DNA from: Dipylidium caninum
Taxonomy: Eukaryota > Platyhelminthes > Cestoda > Cyclophyllidea > Dipylidiidae
DNA: 64,000 bases
Assembly (NCBI GenBank): GCA_017562135.1
Contig: QEYB01000550.1
Coordinates: 62,001 to 126,000 of the forward strand
Reading direction: 5' to 3'
In this document: positions 1-9,449 of the stretch, in pieces
Numbering within the stretch: the first letter of the stretch is position 1
Layout: each line of letters starts with the position of its first letter
Notes under the pieces: generated by a model
What the model saw: only the letters and a program-made list of their open reading frames with translations
What the model was told of the DNA's origin: nothing
Databases searched by the model: none
Position numbers and translations under genes: made by a program

Positions 1-123
1 GCGTAAGTAAACGCTCCCACCGTTGCCACCTTTACCACGGATCAGGGGATTGCCTGAACTGCCTGAACCGGACTTCATGTAAATACGGAGACGATCAACA
101 AACTGCTGGGCCCTTCTGCTCAT
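1..123 (-). pseudogene. GTPBP10-like Obg GTPase, exon 1 fragment (left copy, cut by window edge)
   Basis: This minus-strand segment is the palindromic twin of the first exon at 7,888-8,010. It encodes the start of a glycine-rich Obg domain, with FVDRLRIYMKSGSG near the N-terminus and GKGGNGG further on. Obg-fold proteins bind ribosomal particles through this domain, and GTPBP10 acts in assembly of the mitochondrial large ribosomal subunit. Only the first part of the exon lies inside the window. The start is placed at the ATG whose complement is at 121-123. The fragment is identical to the right-arm copy as far as I can read, and is called a pseudogene because the longer right copy is clearly broken. 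Confidence 0.7.
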
Positions 124-1263
124 CGCATGCACAAACAGAGCGACGAATAATCAGAAGTGTCAGTCTGACACCGTCAAGAACACATTTGCGAGTAAAGTGG
201 AATGTGGGCTTGAGAACGACGGAATGTCGTTATTATGGTAAGTATGGCCTAAAAACCTTGGAGGACATGTTGTATTGTCAGGCTCTGTGTTGTGACTTAA
301 CCCCATGAACAATGCACACATCATCGAGTGCAAGATGCGACGTGTAATTCTCATGGCATTTAACGCGAAAAGGTAATTCATTATTTGGTTAAAAGAACTT
401 GATGTGCTCTTCGATAGTCTCTCATGGGAGATTGACGGTTGAAGCTGCTGTACTGGCTCTTGCTGGGCACTTGGAAGCTTAAAGCTTACCGAAAGGAAAC
501 TGTGGGATTGGCAGATGTTAACCTGGGACAAATGGCTGTCATATCAACTACTTTGTGATTCAACATCCTTCTCCTGTGAAGTCTTGGGCGAGGAGGCTTT
601 TATCGCTCACATTTTTACCTTACAACTTGCACACCAGATTGATACACACCCTCAGGGGTGACCTGAACACTGGTACCATCGGATCATGCGACGGCAACTA
701 AGTTGCTCTCGCAAACTCATGCGATACTTGCTGTGAACATTTAACTCCTCTCCTGAGCTTTTCCTTGCCAAACTTCATTTTCTAGGGGAAGAGTTTGTCA
801 CTTAAGGGCTACTGAACTGCTGCTATGCCCTTCTTTCGAGTGGGCCAATAGGGAAGGGAATACCCAGGCAGTGTTGACTGTTGCCATGCCAGCATGCCTT
901 TCGTCTCGTTCAAAAAATATGCACAAGCTAAATGTTCGCTTGCACAAGGAAAGGTCTCAGGTACTTCCACTTCCACGCACATAACATTCAATGTGGCCAG
1001 CTGGCTCCAAGAGCCAAATTGGGACCCCCTCCCAAGAAGGCAGTTTTTGTGCTGCGGGTTAGAGACGAGGAATCCAAACGGGAACGTCCTAGGGAACTTA
1101 GACGGAAGGCCCTAACGAAAAATGAGGATGAATTTATTTGGCCAAGCATAACTCCGCCCATGCTGTGGGTAAGCCTTTCGCGCTAATTCCGACTGCTAAG
1201 GTGGGAAAGAGTCATATTCTCCTGGATAATAGCAGGAAGTGAAATGACTGCCAGTTAGTTGAG
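124..1263. other. Interval between head-to-head gene fragments (left arm)
   Basis: This interval separates Obg-like exon 1 (minus) from the helical ORF (plus), so it would hold their 5' regions. It contains open frames, including a 123-codon one on the minus strand at 160-531 and an 84-codon one on the plus strand at 932-1,186 rich in Arg, Lys and Glu. Their identity with the right arm only reflects the palindrome, and the diverged copy near 63.2-64.0 kb interrupts them with indels. I see no convincing gene here. Confidence 0.5.
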
Positions 1264-1780
1264 ATGCTTTCTCGTGATCTTGTATGTCTGCATCACGAAC
1301 TGGCAACGGAGCTGTCAAAAATTCGAGCGCTTTAGTCGCGTTTCAACCTCCTGCCCGCGGACCCTTCAGTGACATCCAAGCGCCTCAAACCTAAGCGAAC
1401 GGTTTTTTGTGGAGACAATCGAGGAGGCGCGTACTGTGAAGTCATCGTTTGATTCTTCGGTGGTGCCAACTCAAATTCTTGCTAGCTTATCAACCACTGT
1501 GGCAGATGAAGTTATCCGTCTGCATGCAGCCGGTCATGCGGAGCTTGCGGATCTCTTAACTAGGGCAGAAAAACTGAAACTTGCCATCCGGAAGCGTGAA
1601 GCCGAGGACGATCTGGATATAAGCGTTATTTTGTGCATTGATGTCTCCTTTCTTCGTTCCGTTTTGTTATTGAGGAATCTATTTTCGCAGAGGAGCAAGG
1701 ATTTCAAGCACATGGTCATTCATAAAGGAAAAGCTAAACGTGCGCCAGGGAATGTGTTTGAGCGAAGGCGATATAAATAA
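1264..1780 (+). pseudogene. Unrecognised helical, charged ORF (left copy, frameshifted)
   Basis: The reading frame begins MLSRDLVCLHHELATELSKI, meets an in-frame TAG, continues through a Lys/Arg-rich stretch (SKRLKPKR) and then into a long, probably helical segment containing HAAGHAELADLLTRAEKL and AIRKREAEDDLD. In this copy an extra T in a T6 run near 1,404 shifts the frame, which the right-arm copy keeps open. The ORF runs past the palindrome boundary near 1,738, so its last 13 or so codons differ from those of the twin and are probably not native. I do not recognise the family. It points toward the SLC10 3' fragment, tail to tail. It may be the decayed first exon or exons of a gene head-to-head with the GTPBP10-like gene. 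Confidence 0.45.
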
Positions 1781-2087
1781 ACCTAAGCCCTCAATTTTCA
1801 TATTGCTACTCTGTTCATGGCGAAATGTCGGCCTTCGTATTTGCCTACTATTCAGTCGGGTATGAAGATTTGAACGACACATTTCGGCGTGTTATTTAAT
1901 TCGAGCAGTGCTTCTTGTGCGGTTTTGTTCTTTCTATCCCTTAAAGTAGTCCTTTTTTGTTTCGAGAATCCATCAAGCTAACTGATGTCATGATTGTGCT
2001 TGTTTCAGATTATTCGATTCGTATGCTTTTGTTGAAATGGCAGGGGAAAAGAACCAAGAAAGAAGGAATCATTGACAGAATAGAGTT
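1781..2087. other. Sequence between helical ORF and SLC10 3' end
   Basis: This non-coding interval of about 300 bp lies outside the palindrome. It has no counterpart on the right-hand side, where homology stops near 6,274. I see no gene in it. It probably represents the native spacer between the tail-to-tail SLC10 and helical-ORF genes, kept on the left and deleted on the right. Confidence 0.4.
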
Positions 2088-2780
2088 TCAGTGAACAGAA
2101 AGTGCACAGAGTGGTGTGGAGACGGCGACATTTAGAGAGGGACCGTCTCGAAGAGGTGATCTTTTTGGGGAGGCCCACAATGGTTCGTGTTGTTGTTCGT
2201 TCCTTTGTGCAATTGCACTACCCTTCTTCTTCTGATAGCACTGTGCGCATTTTCCTTTCCTAACCACCACAGTGGTGTATGCAATCATCAATGATATTGG
2301 TGTAAAGATGGACACCGCGATAGGCATCACGGCTCCAATATTGCCCTCAGGTTGGGGCATTGAGTAGATGAGAACGAGCGTCGCAATTCCAATGTTCTGA
2401 ATGCCCGTCTCTATTAATATTGTGATTATCTCAGCCCGAGAACGCCGACACAACCAGGCCATTACGTGGGCGAGGAGAAATCCAATCAATGGGAGCGCAG
2501 CTGCCGTGGGGAAGAAGAGGGGATAGGTTTCCAGCAGGGCGTAGATGGATAAATTGGCGTAGATCCCTAATCCGATAACAAAGAAGAGGAAGACAAAGAT
2601 CAACGGCTTAAGGAGGAGGCTGACGCAACGCTTGGCTACTTTCGGCCAACGCCAGCATGCCAAGGAAGGCGGGGACCAGAAGGCAGCACAGCTGTACGGC
2701 GATTTGGGAATAGGGGATGCGGATGGCTTTGGTGTCGGAAAAGAAGCGGCCGTAGATGGAGAGTGTTAAGGGCATCATAC
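2088..2780 (-). pseudogene. SLC10 (bile acid:sodium symporter-like) transporter, 3' half
   Basis: The protein pattern is that of the SLC10 family, membrane transporters that couple sodium entry to uptake of bile acids, steroid conjugates or similar organic anions. The exon begins after a good acceptor (TTGCCAG, complement of 2,781-2,787) and opens with MMPLTLSIYGRFF. It then shows GML, RWPK, a membrane segment (FVFLFFVIGLGIYANL), another around LIGFLLAHVMAWL, the conserved ETGIQN motif (the family's sodium-site Glu and Gln/Asn), and a last helix (AVSIFTPISLMIAY) followed by a hydrophilic tail and stop. Near 2,650 the frame changes between GML and RWPK, so the gene is disrupted or misread there. 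No exons for the N-terminal half lie upstream on this strand. A partial 5' half lies on the opposite strand at 5,382-6,180. Confidence 0.85.
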
Positions 2781-5381
2781 CTGGCAATAGAAGAGGTTAA
2801 TCCTGCGTTTAAACGTTCACGCGTGAGAACCATTGTTTGTGTCCGCTCTCCCATGCATATTAGGTGGGTAATTTGTCAAAAGGTAAATTACCTCAAAGAG
2901 GTGGCTGCTAAGCTAGTGCGAGGATTTCCTGTTTACCTAGTAGAGAATAGCACTTTTAGACGAAAATGCCTGTTCCTTATACGCTGCTGGCATTTGGAAG
3001 GCCAGAGAGTTGGACGCTTCCGAAGTCGCCGCCTGAGTTTCGTAGTCGGTGTGGTGACGGAAGATGCTATGGCAGCTGACAGGTAGGAGACGGAAAAAGT
3101 CTGCCCCAGCTGCCGGCTACGACAGAGGCCCGAGTTGTGACTCAATGTTGTGATCAGCTTTGGGCGACGCAAGAGTCACCTGAATCGGCGGGAGTCAACG
3201 AGTACACTTTCTAGCTTCTCTAGCGGTCAACGTCTCCCAACTCCCATTGCTTTTATCTTTTTTCCTTCACTCCTATACGGGTTGTTCTTCTAGCAAAAAT
3301 ATCCCAACCACTGGTTAGAGTACCGCAAAGAAAGAAAGAAAGAAAGAAAGAAAGCAAGGAAGGAAGGGACCGTTGACTCCAAATGAAATCATCCGATGAC
3401 GTTCTACTTATCTCTGTTTGAGTAGCGCGCAGCGACTCGCTGATTAGCAATTGCTCATGAAAAGCGGTATGTTGAGCTTCTCGTGAAGGAGTTGAGCGAT
3501 CAAATAACCTGTGGAGGACGTGGCGCGGGGAGAAATAAGTAGGCAAGGCTATTTTTTCGGGGGGAGGAGGAGGAGGAAACAAGCAGAAGTCTGCCTTCCG
3601 TGCTTTAAGCGCACTTCGTCTCCTTTACCCTCCTCGCCCCAACACCTGTCCCAACACTCCTCATTTCTGACAGGGCTCTCACCAGGACGGCTTGGTTCCC
3701 AGGGGAGCACGCAATCAGAGCTGGTTTTACCCTCTAAAGCCTTTGCCCGAAACCTACCACATGCCACTCAAGCAATCGTTTAGTCCGACGCGACTAGTGG
3801 TGCGCAGCAGTGGCTCGAACGAGGACAAGGTCTTGCCGGTCTCCTTTGGATCGGCGTCATGGAGGAGGCTGGGTGGCAATGGAGTTAATGCGGGGGCCCT
3901 GTGATCATTGGTCTCGGCCGAACTCGGCGGAGGCAGGATGGCGCTCCGGAACACGTTCGTCGGTAGTCCACAGTCTCACAGGATAATGGCGATGCGGAAG
4001 ACGGCTAGAGTAAGCTCCTGGGCCGCACCCCGAGTTCGAAGCCTATGGCAGCGGTGTCGTTGTCTACTGTAGATTTGACAATCCAATCCTAGTACGTCTT
4101 GAGTTGATCCGTCTTGTCTTTGTTTTGGGTTTGGGTAGAGGCAGACTGGCCACGTGGTCTGGCTTCCCGAACCTAGGCCTTTAGAAATGTGGTGCCCATA
4201 CGCCGACGTCGGATGGAGAAGACGAAGGCTACAGACTCGGATTGAGACTAATGCTGCAATGGCGCTAGGTTGATCCAAAAAGCCGGAATCACGGAGGCAA
4301 CCTCCTCAATGCAGCTCTCAAAGACGAATGACCCAGTGTGAGGCGATATAGCGGTAGGCGAAACGGCAGCCTAGGATTTGGGGCGACTAGTCATATTGGA
4401 AGAAGATTAAATTGGTTTGTAGCGCACCCTCTTCGTTTAGATCATCATCTTTTTACAAGCCGTCTGACACAGTGTGTGTGCGCAACCAGCTTAGCAGAGG
4501 TCCAAAATGAGCTAGTAGGTGTCCCTTAATGTCAATGATATTCTTTGCGCAACCCAGCCCCAACCCCCACGCACCCACCTCCCCGCTTTTCCTTCTCCTC
4601 GACGGGCACTTAACCTTCGGGGTATTATGACATTCCAGGTTCCGTCAGCCGGTAAGTATGCACTTTTTCCAAAGGACTCTCACCTCGCCGTTTTCTGCCC
4701 ACACGAAGCATGTAAAGTAGGGAATCTGAGTCGTTCAGGGACCGTCTGGTCCATTCCCCACCTCGGCCCCTCCCCTCCCCTGAAAAGTTTCCACTGCTGG
4801 CGAAAGTAACGCTCGCACTCGCGAAGGTGTTGTTCGCGCTCTGTAACGCCAATGGGGCCATCGAGACGAACGCCTCAATAGTACACACCGCCTGAAATCG
4901 CAGAGGTAAGGAAACGTCGGTTGTGTTAATAAATGCGGGCAAAAGCCACTGTTGAGAGAGAGGGGGAGAGGGACAGAGAGAAGAGTGGAAAGCAGGGTGT
5001 GGGGACATTGGAGCCCGGCGCACTGCCAAGTGTGTTTTTATAAAGCGTGTTTGTTTCCGTGGCCGTTTAGAGGGTGGCTCCGATCCTCGCAACCCCGGAA
5101 CGAAGCTTCTCTCCTCAGCCCCAACTGCCTCGTCAGGCAAAAAGAGGGCTTGAGTTGTGCGCACCACTAGGAGAGGAAGACCTCCATCCTCCTCGAGGTT
5201 CCAGTCCTTTGTGTGCAGGTGTGCCTTATGCCAGTGCCTGCATCTCTGCCTCTACGTGTGTGCGAGCGTGAGAATGTGCGATTGTTGTTTGATTGGCAAA
5301 AAACAGAACTGTGTGGCAATCGCAAGAGAGACGCACACACATTGGTGAAAGTTGTTTGTGTCAACTGTCTTGAGAAGGACT
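2781..5381. other. Centre of the palindrome spacer
   Basis: These 2.6 kb separate the two outward-facing SLC10 halves. I searched both strands for the missing middle SLC10 exon (the PGG...SN and GD..LS..MT block) and did not find a convincing match. The longest open frame is 180 codons on the minus strand (4,625-5,167). It has low-complexity ends and a central stretch around FQAVCTIEAFVSMAPLALQS with one N-glycosylation sequon, which could be an extracellular exon but is unsupported. The rest is microsatellite and pyrimidine-rich DNA. The junction of an inverted duplication would be expected here. Confidence 0.4.
3327..3368. repeat. AAAG/AAGG microsatellite
   Basis: About six uninterrupted AAAG units are followed by AAGG-type units, in the spacer between the two SLC10 halves. 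Confidence 0.95.
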
Positions 5382-6180
5382 ATGCACGTCTGTCTCCTCA
5401 TCCTCCTCTTTAGCACCCGCCACCACTCCGTGGCCGCTTTCTCTCCCACCGAGATGCAAGAGTCAACCGGTGGATTAATCTACGAGCCTAGCGTCCTCAC
5501 CGACCGTCGGCGGATCGATGCCGAGGCCGCCAATCGGTCGGCCTCCGGTGGAATCGCGAGCGCAACCACGACCACGAAGACACTCACTCCCATGCATGCC
5601 TTCAATCTGTCCTGTCCCACTAAAAATCTCACCTTTACGAGTAATGGTGTACCCCACACTCTGGTCTGCAACTTCACCGGACACACGAGTACTCCTGTGG
5701 TCGCGTCCTTTGACACCGATCTTCACTCTGTGGCCACCCTCGTCTTCGCGTTCTGGATCTACGTTAGTCCGGGTGAGGTTGAAATGACGCTCAACTTCAG
5801 CATAGCCCGACATCGCATGGACAGTGTCTGCTTGAACGTGTGGATCGGGGAGGCGAATCAAGGCGGCGGAGGAGGCACGTTTCACTCCTTTGATCGACTG
5901 AACGTCAGTTCAGTGTATCAGTACACCCGATGGCTGGTGAACGGAAGTGGGAACCACTAGGAGAAGGAGGCAGCAGCGCTAGCGGTGAGGGGCATTCACC
6001 TGAAGGTTCTACGGCCCAGAAGTGTTTCTAGAGATCATATTTCGCGTCGTCGTAACAGGCATGATCTGCTGTCTCACCTTGGCCATGGGTTGTGAGTTAG
6101 ACGCCATGACGATGTTTAAGTTCTTCAAGAAACCGGTGGCACCTCGATCGGCTTCGTGTGCCAATTTGTATTAATGCCGC
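5382..6180 (+). pseudogene. SLC10-family transporter, 5' half (signal peptide, ectodomain, first transmembrane exon)
   Basis: Translation from the ATG at 5,382 gives a signal peptide (MHVCLLILLFSTRHHSVAAF) and an extracellular domain of about 170 residues with seven N-X-S/T sequons, ending at a stop at 5,958-5,960. A possible donor (CTG|GTGAAC) lies before this stop. A second exon appears after CAG at about 6,020: VFLEIIFRVVVTGM, then MGCELD and KKPVAP, then, in another frame, IGFVCQF and LMPL, ending at a donor GTGAGT at 6,181. This order matches the N-terminus of SLC10 proteins with a long ectodomain (SLC10A3/A5-like layout). The frame break near 6,145 (ACCTCGATCGG) looks like a one-base deletion. 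The next exon is absent: palindrome arm begins about 90 bp downstream. Confidence 0.75.
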
Positions 6181-6273
6181 TGGTGAGTCGGATTGCGCTG
6201 TTATTGCTTGCATTTTCGTCTAACTTCGTCAGGACCGATAGACGCTGACAGCCGCCGACTTTCCACTTGGTCG
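6181..6273 (+). other. Truncated SLC10 intron at the right-arm junction
   Basis: A splice donor (GTGAGT) opens this stretch, but no acceptor or downstream SLC10 exon follows. From about 6,274 the sequence is palindrome arm. It is therefore the likely site of the deletion that removed the 3' half of this SLC10 copy. Confidence 0.55.
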
Positions 6274-6747
6274 TTTAGATTTTCCTTTATGAATGACCAT
6301 GTGCTTGAAATCCTTGCTCCTCTGCGAAAATAGATTCCTCAATAACAAAACGGAACGAAGAAAGGAGACATCAATGCACAAAATAACGCTTATATCCAGA
6401 TCGTCCTCGGCTTCACGCTTCCGGATGGCAAGTTTCAGTTTTTCTGCCCTAGTTAAGAGATCCGCAAGCTCCGCATGACCGGCTGCATGCAGACGGATAA
6501 CTTCATCTGCCACAGTGGTTGATAAGCTAGCAAGAATTTGAGTTGGCACCACCGAAGATTCAAACGATGACTTCACAGTACGCGCCTCCTCGATTGTCTC
6601 CACAAAAACCGTTCGCTTAGGTTTGAGGCGCTTGGATGTCACTGAAGGGTCCGCGGGCAGGAGGTTGAAACGCGACTAAAGCGCTCGAATTTTTGACAGC
6701 TCCGTTGCCAGTTCGTGATGCAGACATACAAGATCACGAGAAAGCAT
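6229..6747 (-). pseudogene. Unrecognised helical, charged ORF (right copy)
   Basis: This minus-strand twin of 1,264-1,780 keeps the frame through the T5 run that is frameshifted on the left. It reads continuously from the SKRLKPKR region (about 6,640) through HAAGHAELADLLTRAEKL and AIRKREAEDDLD to a stop at 6,229. The in-frame TAG upstream (after KIRAL) is present in both arms, so the frame from 6,747 is interrupted in both. The last residues lie beyond the arm boundary and differ from the left copy. The predicted protein is helical and rich in Lys, Arg and Glu, and I cannot assign it to a family. It is head-to-head with the GTPBP10-like gene about 1.1 kb away. Confidence 0.45.
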
Positions 6748-8010
6748 CTCAACTAACTGGCAGTCATTTCACTTCCTGCTATTATCCAGGAGAATATGAC
6801 TCTTTCCCACCTTAGCAGTCGGAATTAGCGCGAAAGGCTTACCCACAGCATGGGCGGAGTTATGCTTGGCCAAATAAATTCATCCTCATTTTTCGTTAGG
6901 GCCTTCCGTCTAAGTTCCCTAGGACGTTCCCGTTTGGATTCCTCGTCTCTAACCCGCAGCACAAAAACTGCCTTCTTGGGAGGGGGTCCCAATTTGGCTC
7001 TTGGAGCCAGCTGGCCACATTGAATGTTATGTGCGTGGAAGTGGAAGTACCTGAGACCTTTCCTTGTGCAAGCGAACATTTAGCTTGTGCATATTTTTGA
7101 ACGAGACGAAAGGCATGCTGGCATGGCAACAGTCAACACTGCCTGGGTATTCCCTTCCCTATTGGCCCACTCGAAAGAAGGGCATAGCAGCAGTTCAGTA
7201 GCCCTTAAGTGACAAACTCTTCCCCTAGAAAATGAAGTTTGGCAAGGAAAAGCTCAGGAGAGGAGTTAAATGTTCACAGCAAGTATCGCATGAGTTTGCG
7301 AGAGCAACTTAGTTGCCGTCGCATGATCCGATGGTACCAGTGTTCAGGTCACCCCTGAGGGTGTGTATCAATCTGGTGTGCAAGTTGTAAGGTAAAAATG
7401 TGAGCGATAAAAGCCTCCTCGCCCAAGACTTCACAGGAGAAGGATGTTGAATCACAAAGTAGTTGATATGACAGCCATTTGTCCCAGGTTAACATCTGCC
7501 AATCCCACAGTTTCCTTTCGGTAAGCTTTAAGCTTCCAAGTGCCCAGCAAGAGCCAGTACAGCAGCTTCAACCGTCAATCTCCCATGAGAGACTATCGAA
7601 GAGCACATCAAGTTCTTTTAACCAAATAATGAATTACCTTTTCGCGTTAAATGCCATGAGAATTACACGTCGCATCTTGCACTCGATGATGTGTGCATTG
7701 TTCATGGGGTTAAGTCACAACACAGAGCCTGACAATACAACATGTCCTCCAAGGTTTTTAGGCCATACTTACCATAATAACGACATTCCGTCGTTCTCAA
7801 GCCCACATTCCACTTTACTCGCAAATGTGTTCTTGACGGTGTCAGACTGACACTTTCTGATTATTCGTCGCTCTGTTTGTGCATGCGATGAGCAGAAGGG
7901 CCCAGCAGTTTGTTGATCGTCTCCGTATTTACATGAAGTCCGGTTCAGGCAGTTCAGGCAATCCCCTGATCCGTGGTAAAGGTGGCAACGGTGGGAGCGT
8001 TTACTTACGC
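6274..8010. repeat. Right arm of the near-perfect palindrome
   Basis: This is the reverse complement of 1-1,738 with three one-base homopolymer differences and few substitutions. Unlike the left arm, the flanking sequence outward (8,011 onward) is inside the window and continues the GTPBP10-like pseudogene and the larger duplicated block. Divergence begins at the inner edge, where the two arms differ around GTCGTTTAGATTTTCC at about 6,270-6,290. Confidence 0.95.
6748..7887. other. Interval between head-to-head gene fragments (right arm)
   Basis: This is the palindromic counterpart of 124-1,263. It contains a 123-codon plus-strand frame (7,479-7,850) identical to the left-arm one. The diverged copy at 63,180-64,000 shows scattered indels that do not respect codons, which argues against coding. 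If the flanking genes were once active, this 1.1 kb would have been a shared 5' region. Confidence 0.45.
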
Positions 8011-8070
8011 GGCATTGACGCACGTACCCTTACCGATATTGTCACTCAGAATCCGAAGAAACGATTTATC

Positions 8071-8140
8071 GTAAGGAGCCATTGTATGACTAATCTTTCT
8101 TTCTTTTATTTATGCATGTTATCTGTGACCATCCGTGCAG
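8071..8140 (+). other. Intron 1 of the GTPBP10-like pseudogene
   Basis: This very short intron runs from GTAAGG to a pyrimidine-rich stretch and GTGCAG. Its sequence is recognisable in copy B around 62,920-62,990. Confidence 0.6.
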
Positions 8141-8527
8141 TTCTCAAGGTAATGTGTGCTTAGGCGTCAAGGCAACAGCCGGTTGGCATTTCAGTCTGCG
8201 TTAGTAATGCGGTCGAGCCACTAGATTGGTAGGTAATCTCGACAGACACGATCAGCGCATTCTTGTTGCCCAAGACAGTGTGGGCGGCTCACCCATCACC
8301 AATGACATCGGGTGCCCGGATGAGGCTCGATCTCTCGTGTCGGATTCAAAGGTGTAAATGCCGCGTAATACATAGTCTTCGGCTATAGCCAATGGCAGAC
8401 ATCGGCCTTATCGGCCTTCCGAATGCTAAGGAGTCTAGTCCACTGCAGGCACTGTCGGGTGCTGAAGCCAAAATTGCCGCGATTAGCTATCCACATCATC
8501 GCAAAATCACCATGGCAGATCCACCCG

Positions 8528-9449
8528 GTAAGTCGCTCGCCGTTATTGCGTCGTTATTAATCCTGGTGTGCTGTGTTATTCAGGTGTGAGATTAAAGGAA
8601 CTGTCTATCGCGGAATCAAGAGGCATCTGTTTGGAGTTTTCCTTTGTTCTGCGCTTGCGACAAAGCCCTCGCTAGGCAGTTATCAGTCGCTTTCCATAAT
8701 TATTGTAGGCCTTTATCCTTGTGAACTTTGTCTACCTCTTTTCCACGCCACGAGCATTTGCGGTCAGCCAATCACTTCCTATAAGGAGAATTGAGTGAGA
8801 GTTGTTTGAGATGTTTCATTGGTTAAAGTACGCTGCGCGGTATTGGTATTAGTTAGTCGGTGGTGTCCCAACGCGTGACGACTTGGTCCTCGCCTCTTTG
8901 TGCTCTCTAATATTTGGTTTTGGTGAGTCGTGTCATAATGAGGAAAAGGTTCCGACATTTGTGTGTTTGCACCTTCCTTGTTCTACCAACGGACGCCTTT
9001 GTTGCGGTGTTTCTTGATATTCTTTTGTCTCTTTCGTTTGGCAAGTTTGTTAACTATGTGGAGTTGTTTAATCACTCGAGTGATATTAACGCCTTCGGTA
9101 ATGCTGAATACCCTCCAATGACGGTTTCTTTAGCTATTGAGGTCTGACGAGGTGCGAGGTCTCTTGCCTTCTTTTCGCTAATGCTTTGTTTTATTTGAGT
9201 CTTGCGTTTCAGTGTAGAACAGGAGGAAAGTGTGGAATAATTTTTGCCTACCATAAGGAACGTCTGGCCTCGTTTGAGATCAGCACGGCGAACACTGCAA
9301 TGTCGAATGTCAAATAGGTGGGAAGAGAACGAGAGAGAGAGAGAGTTAATGGTAACAGGAGTTGTGTAGAAATGAGGCCGTAGAGGTTGCGGTTTGAAGT
9401 CTTGCTTTATCTATCCCGGTTCTTCTTGCATCACTCTCCTTGCACCAGG
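8528..9449 (+). other. Intron 2 of the GTPBP10-like pseudogene
   Basis: This intron of about 920 bp begins GTAAGT and ends TTGCACCAG. It aligns with 61,429-62,450 in copy B. Open frames inside it, such as 8,914-9,147, are not supported as genes because the copies differ by indels. Confidence 0.6.
9331..9345. repeat. GA dinucleotide repeat
   Basis: A short run of GA units lies in intron 2 of the GTPBP10-like pseudogene. It is not expanded in the duplicate copy near 61,520. Confidence 0.9.

Larger units (their letters stand above)
1..1738. repeat. Left arm of a near-perfect palindrome
   Basis: The arm reads as the reverse complement of 6,274-8,010: position x pairs with 8,011-x, then 8,010-x, then 8,012-x after small shifts. 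The shifts come from one-base length differences in homopolymers: A2 versus A3 near 154, A6 versus A5 near 910, and T6 versus T5 near 1,404. Substitutions are rare; one is at 1,453 (T here, A in the partner). Homology fades between about 1,730 and 1,740. The outer end is cut by the window edge, so the arm may be longer. It contains Obg-like exon 1 and the inward-facing helical ORF described separately. Confidence 0.95.

Noticed and set aside
160..531. Identical 123-codon frames at 160-531 (minus) and 7,479-7,850 (plus)
   Set aside because: Identity is a by-product of the palindrome. The diverged copy at 63.2-63.6 kb has non-codon indels in the same stretch.
4020..4060. B-box-like AGTTCGAAGCC at about 4,036
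   Set aside because: No A-box at the right distance upstream and no cloverleaf pairing, so it is not a tRNA.
3960..4300. Possible missing middle exon of SLC10 on the minus strand (GCGPGAYSS pattern)
   Set aside because: Only the GC.PG word resembles the family. The following GD..LS..MT block is absent and no splice sites frame it.
4625..5167. 180-codon minus-strand frame in the palindrome spacer
   Set aside because: Mostly Arg/Ser/Pro-rich low-complexity translation, overlapping frames on the other strand and no family similarity. Only a short central part looks protein-like.
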